From: Labrys sp. KNU-23
GTDB taxonomy: Bacteria > Pseudomonadota > Alphaproteobacteria > Rhizobiales > Labraceae
Length of the DNA stretch: 64,000 nt
NCBI RefSeq assembly: GCF_008330945.1
Contig: NZ_CP043489.1
Span: forward strand, 62,001 to 126,000
Reading direction: 5' to 3'
This document shows positions 45,121-55,019 of the stretch, in pieces (position 1 is the first letter of the stretch; each line of letters starts with the position of its first letter). A model generated the notes under the pieces. That model made no database searches. It worked only from the letters and a program-made list of their open reading frames with translations, and was not told the DNA's origin. The position numbers were made by a program, and so were the translations under genes.

Positions 45121-46707
45121 TCAGTAACCGATGGCAAGTCCGTCCTTTCTCGGATCGGAACCGCCGGTCAGCGTTCCTCTGTCCCAATCGATGAGAACCA
45201 TCTGTCCGCCGCCGAGCGGCTCCTCGGCCGGGCCGACCCTGTGGCCGCGTGCCTCCAACGCGCGGAGCGTGGCCGCTGGCACGCCGCGTTCCGCAAGAAG
45301 TTCGCCCTTCTCGTAGAAAACCCTCGGCAGATCGATCGCAGCCTGCGGATCCATGCCGTAATCGAGCAGATTACTCAGCACATGGACATTGCCGAAGGGC
45401 TGGTAGTCGCCTCCCATGACACCGAAGGGCGCGATCACCCGGCCATTGCGTGTCGCCATGCCGGGCATGATGGTGTGGAGCGGGCGCTTGCGCGGCGCAA
45501 TGCAGTTTGGATGGCCACGGTCGACGCGAAATCCCTTGCCGCGGTTCTGCAGGACGATGCCTGATTTCGGGCCGACCAGGCCGCTGCCGAAGGAATGATA
45601 GGTCGAGTTGATGAAGCTGACCGCATTCCGATCGCGATCCACCACCGAGAGATAGACGGTATCGGACGGCTCCATCACCGCTGACGGCAATTCGCGGTTG
45701 GCAATATCGGGATCGATCCTGCGTCTCAATCCGTCGGCATAGGATGGCGCCAGCAAGGCCTTGACGGGGACGTCGGCATGATCGGGATCGGCGATCAGCT
45801 CATCCCGGATCCGGTAGGCAAGCCGCCCGGCCTCGATTTCCAGATGCAGCCGCTCCGCTCCCAGCGGGTCGAGCCCGGTCAAATCGAAACCAGATAGCAG
45901 GTTGAGCATCACCAGCGCCGTCAGCCCCTGATTGCTCGGCGGCATCTGCCAAACATCGATGCCGCGATAGGTGGTGCTAACCGGCTCGGCGTAGTCGCCT
46001 CCAGCGGCTGCGAAGTCGTCGAGCGTGTGTAGGCCTCCCACGCTGCGCAGATGTGCAACCAGGTCCTCGGCGAGTTCACCCTCGTAGAAAACCTCCCGTC
46101 CCCCGGCTGCTATGAGGCGCAGGCTCCGGGCCAGCTCCAGTTGGCGGTGGACATCGCCCGCCCTCGGGACGCCGCCGCCAGGCAGAAAGATGCGGGCAGC
46201 CGTGGCGTCCTGCGCCAACAGGTCCCTGGCCTCGTGCCAATCGGCCTCGACACGGTCGTGAATCACATAACCGGCCTCGGCATAATGGATGGCAGGCGCG
46301 AACACGCGATCGAGCGGGGTGCGGCCATGATCGGCCGAAAGGCGGCACCAGGCATCGATCGCTCCTGGAATGGTAACGGCGTGCGGGCTGTCAGCCGGTA
46401 TCTCCGTGAAGCCTTGGCCCTCATACCAGTCGATGGTTGCAGCCTCGGGTGCTCGGCCGGCTCCATTATAGGCAAGCACCGGTCCCACACCGCCGGGCAC
46501 ATAGAGGCAGAAACAGTCCCCTCCAATTCCCGTCGACTGCGGCTCGACCACCGCCAGGACGGCGGACGCACAGATTGCCGCGTCGATGGCATTGCCCCCT
46601 TCTTGCAGCAAACTCAGGGCGGCCGCACTGGCCAGCGGATGGGAGGTCGCGACCATTGCGTCCATGGCGCGGACGGGCGAGCGGCCCGGAAGCTGAAAAT
46701 CCCTCAT
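45121..46707 (-). CDS. Gamma-glutamyltransferase family protein (cytoplasmic)
   Basis: A 528-residue Ntn-hydrolase that cleaves or transfers gamma-glutamyl groups after self-processing. MVATSHPLASAAALSLLQEGGNAIDAAI is the conserved N-terminal segment. The processing site and nucleophile threonine fit DTVYLSVVDRDRNAVSFINS, and GSGLVGPKSGIVLQNRG follows. There is no signal peptide, unlike periplasmic GGT. Its start overlaps the GntR stop by four bases, so they are co-transcribed, divergent from an amino-acid ABC transporter. The likely role is intracellular hydrolysis of an imported gamma-glutamyl or related compound. Confidence 0.9.
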   Translation of the reverse strand: MRDFQLPGRSPVRAMDAMVATSHPLASAAALSLLQEGGNAIDAAICASAVLAVVEPQSTGIGGDCFCLYVPGGVGPVLAYNGAGRAPEAATIDWYEGQGFTEIPADSPHAVTIPGAIDAWCRLSADHGRTPLDRVFAPAIHYAEAGYVIHDRVEADWHEARDLLAQDATAARIFLPGGGVPRAGDVHRQLELARSLRLIAAGGREVFYEGELAEDLVAHLRSVGGLHTLDDFAAAGGDYAEPVSTTYRGIDVWQMPPSNQGLTALVMLNLLSGFDLTGLDPLGAERLHLEIEAGRLAYRIRDELIADPDHADVPVKALLAPSYADGLRRRIDPDIANRELPSAVMEPSDTVYLSVVDRDRNAVSFINSTYHSFGSGLVGPKSGIVLQNRGKGFRVDRGHPNCIAPRKRPLHTIMPGMATRNGRVIAPFGVMGGDYQPFGNVHVLSNLLDYGMDPQAAIDLPRVFYEKGELLAERGVPAATLRALEARGHRVGPAEEPLGGGQMVLIDWDRGTLTGGSDPRKDGLAIGY

Positions 46708-47447
46708 GGTGCTTCTTCCTGAAATGCATTGCGCAGAAGATCGGTCGACAGGTCGTCACCATCACCGGCGCCTGCGTCGGCCTCCTCGAGCAGCAGGGCA
46801 TGCTGGACCGAGCGCAGATGCCGTCGCATGGCCGCTTCGGCGGCCGGCGGATCATGCCGGGCGATGGCATCGACGATCTGGCGATGGTGAAGCGTGAGTT
46901 CGTCGAAGCGCTCGGCCGTGGTCGGATCGTTGCGCAGGCGCCGCCACGCTCCCTCCTCCCTCACGGCGTTCAGGCTGTCGAACACGGCGAGGGCAAGGGC
47001 ATTGTGCGTGGCCTCCGCAATGGCCCGATGCAGGCGGACATCCCAGATGTCCCAGGTGACGGCATCGCGGGCGGCGGCGCTCTTGTCGAGGAGATAGCGC
47101 AGATTGTCGATGTCCATGCGGCTCGCCCGCGTGGCGGCAACCCTGGCATAGGTCGGCTCCGTCCACAGGCAAAGATCCATGAGTTCGGCTGGGCTGGTGC
47201 TGGCGGTGATCAGCGACATGCCCAGCTCCCGCTCGGGCGGGCGGGTGCCCACGAAGGTTCCCTTGCCGACATGCCGCCACAGGCGCCCCTCGGCCTCCAA
47301 TTGCTCGAGACCGTACCGGAGCGCCCGGCGGCTCAGGCCGAGCTGGTGCATCAGGTCACGCTCTGGCGGCAGTCGGCTTCCAGGAGGATGGATCCCCCCG
47401 TTCAGCAGGCTGCGGAGACTCTGGGCGGCTTGTTGTTTTGCATTCAT
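46704..47447 (-). CDS. FadR-type GntR family transcriptional regulator
   Basis: A 247-residue regulator. The N-terminal winged helix shows IHPPGSRLPPERDLMHQLGLSRRALRYGLEQLEAEGRL and GKGTFVG; the C-terminal helical FCD ligand domain shows IWDVRLHRAIAEATHN and LHHRQIVDAIARHDPPAAEAAMRRHL, with the histidines that often bind metal. The start at MNAKQQ is adjacent to a candidate operator. It is coupled to the GGT gene and divergent from the ABC operon, so it probably controls both. Confidence 0.93.
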   Translation of the reverse strand: MNAKQQAAQSLRSLLNGGIHPPGSRLPPERDLMHQLGLSRRALRYGLEQLEAEGRLWRHVGKGTFVGTRPPERELGMSLITASTSPAELMDLCLWTEPTYARVAATRASRMDIDNLRYLLDKSAAARDAVTWDIWDVRLHRAIAEATHNALALAVFDSLNAVREEGAWRRLRNDPTTAERFDELTLHHRQIVDAIARHDPPAAEAAMRRHLRSVQHALLLEEADAGAGDGDDLSTDLLRNAFQEEAP

Positions 47448-47452
47448 TTTGA

Positions 47453-47472
47453 AACCAATTAAAATATTGGTT
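47453..47472. promoter_or_regulatory. Candidate GntR operator 1
   Basis: AACCAAT (47453-47459) and ATTGGTT (47466-47472) form a perfect inverted repeat with a six-base spacer, five bases upstream of the GntR start. The extended half-site ATTGGTTCC recurs at 47565-47573. Position suits autorepression. Confidence 0.6.
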
Positions 47473-47564
47473 CCATAGCTTAATATCGATTTTCTTGGAA
47501 TGTCCATACGATTCTTCTTGCTGGCATGCCAATGTTATGTCCCAATATCGGTATCAATAATAAA

Positions 47565-47585
47565 ATTGGTTCCAGATTGGGACCA
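47565..47585. promoter_or_regulatory. Candidate GntR operator 2
   Basis: ATTGGTTCC (47565-47573) repeats the half-site of operator 1 exactly, and with GGGACCA (47579-47585) forms an imperfect TGGT..ACCA palindrome of the kind FadR-type regulators bind. It lies 26 bases before the binding-protein start. Confidence 0.55.
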
Positions 47586-47611
47586 GGAACAAGTCACCCC
47601 GGAGCACCACC

Positions 47612-48448
47612 ATGCGCGCATTCCGTGCCGTACTGCCTCGTCTTCGCCCTGACCTTGCCTTCCTGACGGCTGCCCTCGTGGCGGCGAGCATTGCCACCCC
47701 AACTCTCGCGCAGCCCATCGAACCGCCGGCTGCCATCGCCGAAGCCAAGAAGATGGTGATCTGCGCCGATATCGGCTCGCCGCCCTTATCCTTCTACAAG
47801 GACGACGGGTCGTTGACGGGAGCGGAGATCGAGCTCGGCAATGCCATCGCCAAGCAATTGGGCGTGAGTGCCGAATGGAAGCAGGTGCAGTTCGACGGCA
47901 TCATCCCCGCTTTGATCGCCAGGCAGTGCGACGTGATCATGTCCGAGCTCTACGACAAGCCCAAGCGCCGCGAGGTCGTCGATTTCGTCGATTATCTCGC
48001 CTCCAGCCAGTCCCTCGTGGTGCTGAAGGGAAATTCCAGCCATATCGCGGGGCTTGCCGATCTCTCCGGCAAGAAGGTTGCGGTCGAGAACGGCACCACG
48101 ATCCAGTCCCTGGTCGATGAGGAGAACAAGAAGCTCGTCGGCGAGGGCAAGGCACAGGCACAGGTCGTGGTGTTTCCCAAGGATACCGATGCTTTCCAGG
48201 CCTTGCGCATCGGCCAGGTCGACGCCTATGGCACCACGATCAAGACGGCCGGTTACTATTTCAAGCAGGCACCCGATCTTTTCGAACTGGGGGGCCAACC
48301 CTTCGCCCAGGCCATCATCGGCGCTGCCTTCAGGAAGGACGACACCGATCTGCAGAAGGCTTTCGCCCTGGGGCTCGAGGCCGTGCGCAAGGACGGCACC
48401 TACCTGAAGATCCTGCAAAACTGGGGTATCGAACGCGACGCCTTGTGA
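47612..48448 (+). CDS. Polar amino-acid ABC transporter substrate-binding protein
   Basis: A 278-residue family 3 solute-binding protein with a signal peptide (cleavage near ATPTLAQ, about residue 31). The ligand-site segments MVICADIGSPPLSFYKDDGSLTGAEIEL, SELYDKPKRREVVDFVDY and KKVAVENGTTIQS are typical of glutamate/glutamine/arginine-type binders. GGAG precedes the ATG. First gene of a three-gene transporter operon divergent from GntR and GGT. Confidence 0.92.
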   Translation: MRAFRAVLPRLRPDLAFLTAALVAASIATPTLAQPIEPPAAIAEAKKMVICADIGSPPLSFYKDDGSLTGAEIELGNAIAKQLGVSAEWKQVQFDGIIPALIARQCDVIMSELYDKPKRREVVDFVDYLASSQSLVVLKGNSSHIAGLADLSGKKVAVENGTTIQSLVDEENKKLVGEGKAQAQVVVFPKDTDAFQALRIGQVDAYGTTIKTAGYYFKQAPDLFELGGQPFAQAIIGAAFRKDDTDLQKAFALGLEAVRKDGTYLKILQNWGIERDAL

Positions 48449-48457
48449 GGTCTTGCC

Positions 48458-49221
48458 ATGAACTTCAACTGGGCCTTCTTCTTCCACTATCTGCTCGAAC
48501 CCTCCAGCATCTACCTGCACGGCCTCTGGCTGACGCTCAGCATCAGCATCGTCGCCCAGATCGTCGGCACCACCCTCGGCCTGTTCGTGGCCCTGGGGCG
48601 GCTGTCATCCTGGCGGGTTCTGCAGGCTCTCACCTCCTTCTATGTCTGGGTGATGCGCGGCACGCCGCTGCTGGTGCAGATCGTGTTCATCTACACCGCC
48701 CTCGCCGCCGCCGGCATCCTGCGCTTCCACGACATCGATCTCGGCTTCATGGTCCTGCCGGGCAATGTTCAGGCCGGCATCATCGCCCTCAGCCTGAACG
48801 AGGCGGCCTATATGGGCGAGATCATCCGCGCCGGTATCACCTCGATCGATCGCGGGCAGACCGAAGCGGCGAAATCGCTCGGCATGACGCCCGCCAAGCT
48901 TCTGCGACGCATCATCCTGCCGCAGGCCGCGCGGATCATCATTCCCCCGCTCGGTAACAATTTCAACGGCATGCTGAAGAGCACCACGCTGCTCAGCGTC
49001 ATCGGCGTGCCCGAGCTGCTGCTGGCAACCCAGATGGTGACGTCGGCAACCTTCCGGGTCTTCGAGCTCTATTCGGTGGTCGCGCTTTATTACCTCTCGC
49101 TCACCACCCTGTGGGGCCTCCTCCAGCGCTATATCGAGGCTCGTTTCAGCACGCCCTTTGCCGAGACGCGCAGCAAGGTGCCGCGCCGGCGGCTTCTGAC
49201 CAGCCTGTTCGGAGCCAGCCC

Positions 49222-49225
<4 letters not shown>
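48458..49225 (+). CDS. Amino-acid ABC transporter permease
   Basis: A 255-residue HisM/GlnP-type inner-membrane permease with about five helices. The EAA loop that contacts the ATPase is [22 protein letters not shown] near residues 131-150. It follows the binding-protein gene by nine bases (GAGG ribosome site) and overlaps the ATPase gene by four. Only one permease gene is present, so the channel would be a homodimer. Confidence 0.94.
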
Positions 49226-50019
<794 letters not shown>

Positions 50020-50046
50020 TCGGCCGATAGGCGCAATGCAGCCAGG

Positions 50047-50072
50047 ATGTGCCGATCCGGAGATCGGCACAT
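50047..50072. terminator. Hairpin between convergent ABC operon and valS
   Basis: Perfect eleven-base arms ATGTGCCGATC (50047-50057) and GATCGGCACAT (50062-50072) with a four-base loop, midway between the two convergent stop codons. No T-run, so a symmetric hairpin that may end or protect both transcripts. Confidence 0.55.
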
Positions 50073-50080
50073 CGGATCGA

Positions 50081-52852
50081 TTACAGGCCGGCCAGGGCGT
50101 CCTGCAGCTTGGCGCGGCGGGCCGTGGCTTCTTCGAGGCGCTCGCGGTTTTCCTCGATCACCTCTTCCTTGGCCCGGGCGATGAAGTCGGGATTGCCGAG
50201 CTTGGCGTTGATCTTGGCGATCTCGCCGTCGATCTTGTCGGTCTCCTTCTTCAGGCGCGCCTTCTCGGCCTCGATATCGACAACGCCTTCCAGCGCCAGG
50301 GCCGCCACGGCGCCGCGGGCGATGATCTGCACCGAGCCCTTCGGGGCCGATGGCGCAAAGTCGATCTCGCTGATGCGGGCCAAGCGCTTGAGCGTTTCGC
50401 CATGGGCGGCGACGCGTGCCTCGATGGCCGGGGACGCATTCACCATCACCAGCGGCACCTGCGCGCCGCCGGGCACGCCGACCTCGGTACGGATCGAGCG
50501 GATCTCGGTGACCAGATCGACCAACCAGCCTATTTCCTCATCCGCCGCTGCGTCGAGCAAACCGCCAAGGTCCGGCCAGGCGGTCAGGGCCGCCATCTGC
50601 CTGCGCGGAACCGGCCCTGCCGTCACCGACCAGAGCTCCTCGGTCATGAACGGCATGAAGGGGTGCAGCAGGAGTGTGGACTGGTCGAGGATGAAGGCGA
50701 CCATGGCACGCGTCTCGGTCCGAGCCGCCTCGTCTTCGCCCTCTATGATCGGCTTGGCGAGCTCGACATACCAGTCGCACACCACGTTCCAGATGAAGCG
50801 GTAGACCGCGCTGGCCGCATCGTTGAAGCGATAGGCCTCGATGGCGCGCTGGATTTCGCCGACAGCCTTCTCCGCTTCGCCGGCAATCCAACGGTTGAGG
50901 GCGATCTTCGCCGATTTCGGGTCGAAGCCGGGATCGCGCACGCAGCCCTTCATCTCGGCAAAGCGCGTGGCGTTCCACAGCTTGGTACCGAAATTGCGAT
51001 AGCCCTTGACGCGGTCGATCGACAGCTTGATGTCGCGGCCGGGTGCGGCCATCGCTGCCAGGAAGAAGCGCAAGGCGTCGGCACCATAGCGCTCGATGCC
51101 GTTCGGATAGGCTTTCCGCGTCTCCGAGGTGACATGGGCGACATCGGCCTTGTTGGCCAGGGCCGCGGTGCGCTTGGCGATGAGGGTATCGAGTTCGACG
51201 CCGTCGATGATATCCAGGGGGTCCATGACGTTGCCCTTGGATTTCGACATCTTGGCGCCTTTCTCGTCGCGGACGAGAGCGTGAAGATAAACGTCCTTGA
51301 AGGGCACGTCGTTCTGGGTGAACAGGCCCGTCATCATCATGCGTGCAACCCAGAAGAAGATGATGTCGAAGCCCGTCACCACCACGGAAGTCGGGTAGTA
51401 TCTGGCGAGTTCCGCCGTCTTGTCCGGCCAGCCGAAGGTCGAATAGGGCCACAGTGCCGAGGAGAACCAGGTGTCGAGCACGTCCTCGTCACGCGTGATC
51501 GCCGCACCAGCACCCCACTTCTCATCGGCCTTGGCGCGCGCTTCCTTTTCGTTGCGGGCGATGACGTAGCCGCCGTCCGGCCCGTACCAGGCCGGGATCT
51601 GGTGGCCCCACCACAGCTGACGCGACACGCACCAGGGCTGGATGTTCTCGAGCCAGTCGAAGAAGGTCTTCTCCCAATTCTGCGGCACGAAGCGCGTCTG
51701 GCCGCGGCGCACGGCGGCCAGGGCCTCCTCGGCGAGCGGGCGCACGTTCAGATACCACTGGTCGGTGAGCCAGGGCTCGATCGGCACGCCCGAGCGGTCG
51801 CCATGCGGCACCTGATGCTTGTGCTTCTCGATCTCGACCAGGCGGCCGGCAGCCTCCATGTCGGCAACGATGCGTTTACGCGCCTCGAAGCGGTCCAGAC
51901 CGCGATAGGCTTCGGGCGCGGCGTCATTGATACGCGCTTCGGCCGTGAGGATGTTGATCACCTCAAGATTATGCCGCCTGCCGACCTCGAAATCGTTGAA
52001 ATCGTGCGCCGGCGTGATCTTCACCGCGCCCGTGCCCTTCTCGGGATCGGAATATTCGTCGGCGACGATCGGAATCAGGCGCCCGACCAGTGGCAGCCGC
52101 ACCTTCTTGCCGACCAGATGGGTATAGCGTTCGTCCGAGGGATGAACCGCCACGGCGGTGTCGCCAAGCATGGTTTCGGGGCGGGTGGTGGCAACGGTGA
52201 TGGTCTCGCCCGTCTCCTGCCCCGCCTCGTCCACCACCGGATAGGCGAAGTGCCACAGGCTGCCGTTGATCTCGATCTGCTCGACTTCGATGTCGGAGAT
52301 CGCGGTCAGCAGCTTGGGATCCCAGCTGACCAGGCGTTTGTCCTTATAGATCAGACCGGCTTCATTCATGCGCACGAAGATCTCGATCACCGCCTTGGAC
52401 AGGCCCTCGTCCATGGTGAAGCGCTCGCGCGACCAGTCGCAGGAGGCGCCCAGGCGCTTGAGCTGCTTGACGATGGTGCCGCCCGATTCTTCTTTCCAGG
52501 CCCAGACATGCTCGAGGAATTTCTCACGCCCGATCTCGCGGCGATGGATCTGGCGCTCCTGAAGCTGGCGTTCGACCACCATCTGGGTGGCGATGCCGGC
52601 ATGATCGGTGCCGGGCTGCCAGAGCACGTCCTTGCCGCGCATGCGCTCGAAGCGGCAGAGGATATCCTGCAGCGTATTGTTGAGTGCATGGCCCATATGG
52701 AGCGAGCCGGTGACGTTCGGCGGCGGTATCACGATCGAATAGGGAGCGGCGCCGGCCCGATCGGGGCGGCCTGCGCGGAAAGCCTGCGCCTCTTCCCAGG
52801 CCGCGGACACGCGCGGCTCGACGCTGGCGGGGTCAAAGGTGGTCTCGATCAT
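50081..52852 (-). CDS. valS: Valine-tRNA ligase
   Basis: A 923-residue class I synthetase. HIGH appears as HMGH in PNVTGSLHMGHALNNT near residue 53; KMSKSKGNVMDP carries the KMSKS loop near residue 535. The CP1 editing region, an anticodon-binding domain and a C-terminal coiled coil (EAEKARLKKETDKIDGEIAK onward) complete a full-length ValRS. AAAGAAG precedes the ATG. Confidence 0.97.
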   Translation of the reverse strand: MIETTFDPASVEPRVSAAWEEAQAFRAGRPDRAGAAPYSIVIPPPNVTGSLHMGHALNNTLQDILCRFERMRGKDVLWQPGTDHAGIATQMVVERQLQERQIHRREIGREKFLEHVWAWKEESGGTIVKQLKRLGASCDWSRERFTMDEGLSKAVIEIFVRMNEAGLIYKDKRLVSWDPKLLTAISDIEVEQIEINGSLWHFAYPVVDEAGQETGETITVATTRPETMLGDTAVAVHPSDERYTHLVGKKVRLPLVGRLIPIVADEYSDPEKGTGAVKITPAHDFNDFEVGRRHNLEVINILTAEARINDAAPEAYRGLDRFEARKRIVADMEAAGRLVEIEKHKHQVPHGDRSGVPIEPWLTDQWYLNVRPLAEEALAAVRRGQTRFVPQNWEKTFFDWLENIQPWCVSRQLWWGHQIPAWYGPDGGYVIARNEKEARAKADEKWGAGAAITRDEDVLDTWFSSALWPYSTFGWPDKTAELARYYPTSVVVTGFDIIFFWVARMMMTGLFTQNDVPFKDVYLHALVRDEKGAKMSKSKGNVMDPLDIIDGVELDTLIAKRTAALANKADVAHVTSETRKAYPNGIERYGADALRFFLAAMAAPGRDIKLSIDRVKGYRNFGTKLWNATRFAEMKGCVRDPGFDPKSAKIALNRWIAGEAEKAVGEIQRAIEAYRFNDAASAVYRFIWNVVCDWYVELAKPIIEGEDEAARTETRAMVAFILDQSTLLLHPFMPFMTEELWSVTAGPVPRRQMAALTAWPDLGGLLDAAADEEIGWLVDLVTEIRSIRTEVGVPGGAQVPLVMVNASPAIEARVAAHGETLKRLARISEIDFAPSAPKGSVQIIARGAVAALALEGVVDIEAEKARLKKETDKIDGEIAKINAKLGNPDFIARAKEEVIEENRERLEEATARRAKLQDALAGL

Positions 52853-53489
52853 GATCTTCTTTCAAGGCAGGTCAGATGCGTGGGCGGCGGGCACAGGCGC
52901 CTACGGCTCCGTGATTCGGCCTGCCGGCACGCCCATGAGCAAGCAGCCCACGCAATTCATGGCCGGTAGTGGCAGAAACGAACCCTCAAAGTCAACGAAA
53001 CAAGCACTGAAACCGCTGCACGCGGCCCATTCCGGCATTTCCCAGAGTGATGCGGCCCTCGCTCGCCCTCACCTTTTCTTCCGCGTCCCCGGAACACGCC
53101 CACATGTCCGGTGCCGTGCCGGCTTGTGACAACAAAATGGAAAGTCTCTCCTTCTACATCATGAAGTCGTCACGATTCTTCGGTTGAAGGCCGACGGTTC
53201 GAGTGGGAGCCCCGATCCAATCCTCCCGACCGTACCACTGGCCCCACCGGGAGGATTGGATCCGATCTCAAACGCTTGCGGTATTTCCCGATATTGCCCA
53301 CGAATGGGCATTGTCGGGAAAGGTGGCACGGTCAGGGAACGACGTCGCGAATACACCCGCCAGTTGTTGCCGGCGATCGTATCACCTATGGTGCCCCGAT
53401 GAAGACCAGACGCTTTCTCCCAAGGGACGTGGTGCCGTTCCTTGCCCAGCCACACCTATTGCGCCTGCCGAAAGCGCGTTAAGAAGACC
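52853..53489. other. Long divergent intergenic region between valS and opgD
   Basis: A 637-base gap without a convincing gene, the longest non-coding stretch apart from the gap at 9.2-9.8 kb. It must hold the promoters for both valS and the opgD-opgH operon. The main structure is the inverted repeat at 53214-53262. I see no T-box or other known riboswitch pattern before valS. Confidence 0.5.
53214..53262. repeat. Perfect 15-bp inverted repeat upstream of opgD
   Basis: Arms GATCCAATCCTCCCG (53214-53228) and CGGGAGGATTGGATC (53248-53262) are exact reverse complements with a 19-base loop, about 230 bases before the opgD start. Confidence 0.75.
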
Positions 53490-55019
53490 ATGAACAGACG
53501 CGACTTCTTGAAATTTGCTTCCATTGCCGCCGGTGTGTTGGCCGCCCCCCAAGGGGCCAGGGCTGCGATCGACGCCCCCGGCCTGAAGGAAGGCGAGGTC
53601 TTCTCCCGTGACAAGCTCCTCGACTATGCCAGGAACCTGGCAAAGGCCCCCTATCAGGCGCCGGACGCCACGCTGCCGTCCTCCCTGCAGAATCTGGATT
53701 ACGAGCAATATGTCTCGATCCGGTTCCGGCCCGATCGAGGCATTTGGAGCCAGGATCACCGCGGCTTCGTGATCGAACCTCTCCATCGTGGCTTCATCTA
53801 TGCGGCTCCGGTCGATCTGTTCACCGTCGAGGACGGCCGCGTCCTGATCGTGCCCTATGAGCCGGCGATGTTCGACTTCGGCAAGATCGCCGCGCCGCCG
53901 CCCGATTCCAAACTCGGCTTTTCCGGCTTTCGCCTGAAGGCGCCGATCGACATGCCCAATCGGCTCGACGATTTCGCCATCTTCCAGGGAGCCAGCTATT
54001 TCCGCGCCATCGCCAAGAACCAGGTCTACGGCGCAGCCGCGCGCGGGCTGGCGATCAATACGGGCGAAGCCAGCGGCGAGGAATTCCCCTCCTTCCGCGC
54101 CTTCTGGATCGAGCGTCCGCCCCAGAACGCCGAGAATTTGGTGGTGCATGTCCTGCTCGATTCGGAAGCGGCCACCGGTGCCTTCCGCCTGACGCTGCAT
54201 CCGGGCGAGATCACCACCATCGACGTCGAGACGACGATTTTCCCACGCGCCAAGATCGAACATGTCGGCATTGCGCCGCTCAATTCGATGTTTCTGTTCG
54301 GTTCCAATGACCGCAAGGGCGCCGACGATGTGCGTGTTGCCGTCCACGCCTCCTCCGGGCTGCAGATGCTGTCGGGTGGCGGGGAATGGATCTGGCGTCC
54401 GCTGCAGAATCCGGAGACGCTCCAGATCTCGGCTTTCGTCGACAAGACTCCTCGCGGATTCGGCCTGCTGCAGCGCGGCCGTGATCCGGCCGACTACGAA
54501 GACAGCCGGCATCGCTACGAAATGCAGCCGAGCGTGTGGATCACCCCCAAGGGAGACTGGGGGGAAGGGACGATCCAGCTGGTGGAAATCCCGACAGACC
54601 AGGAAATCCACGACAATATCATCGCCTATTGGCGGCCGAAGGATGCGCTTGAGGCGGGCAAGGACTATTCCTTCGCCTATCGCACCAATTGGTGCTCGAC
54701 GCCGCCGGATCGGCCGCCGATGACCCTGGTACGTGCGACGCGGATCGGCGCCCTGGGGTCCAAGCGACGCATGTTCGTGATCGACTTCGAGGGCGATCTG
54801 TTCGCCAATGCCGACAATCTCAACGGCGTTACGCCGGAGATTACCGTCAATCCCGGTAAGCTGAGCGACGTCAGTTTGACTCTGGAAACGGAGCGGCGCA
54901 TCGGTCGCCTGAGTTTCGGCCTCGACCCGAGCAGCGAAACCTATTCGGAAATGCGTGCCGTGCTGGTCAAGGACGGCAAGCCTGTAAGTGAGACATGGCT
55001 GTATCGATGGACACCGTAG
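53490..55019 (+). CDS. opgD: Periplasmic glucan biosynthesis protein OpgD/OpgG family
   Basis: A 509-residue exported protein required for shaping osmoregulated periplasmic glucans. The N-terminus MNRRDFLKFASIAAGVLAAP is a twin-arginine signal, as in OpgD rather than Sec-exported OpgG. Family segments include FSRDKLLDYARNLAKAPYQ, QDHRGFVIEPLHRGFIY and the C-terminal PEITVNPGKLSDVSLTLETE. Its end overlaps opgH by 25 bases. TatABC from this window would export it. G versus D is decided only on the signal type. Confidence 0.92.
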   Translation: MNRRDFLKFASIAAGVLAAPQGARAAIDAPGLKEGEVFSRDKLLDYARNLAKAPYQAPDATLPSSLQNLDYEQYVSIRFRPDRGIWSQDHRGFVIEPLHRGFIYAAPVDLFTVEDGRVLIVPYEPAMFDFGKIAAPPPDSKLGFSGFRLKAPIDMPNRLDDFAIFQGASYFRAIAKNQVYGAAARGLAINTGEASGEEFPSFRAFWIERPPQNAENLVVHVLLDSEAATGAFRLTLHPGEITTIDVETTIFPRAKIEHVGIAPLNSMFLFGSNDRKGADDVRVAVHASSGLQMLSGGGEWIWRPLQNPETLQISAFVDKTPRGFGLLQRGRDPADYEDSRHRYEMQPSVWITPKGDWGEGTIQLVEIPTDQEIHDNIIAYWRPKDALEAGKDYSFAYRTNWCSTPPDRPPMTLVRATRIGALGSKRRMFVIDFEGDLFANADNLNGVTPEITVNPGKLSDVSLTLETERRIGRLSFGLDPSSETYSEMRAVLVKDGKPVSETWLYRWTP

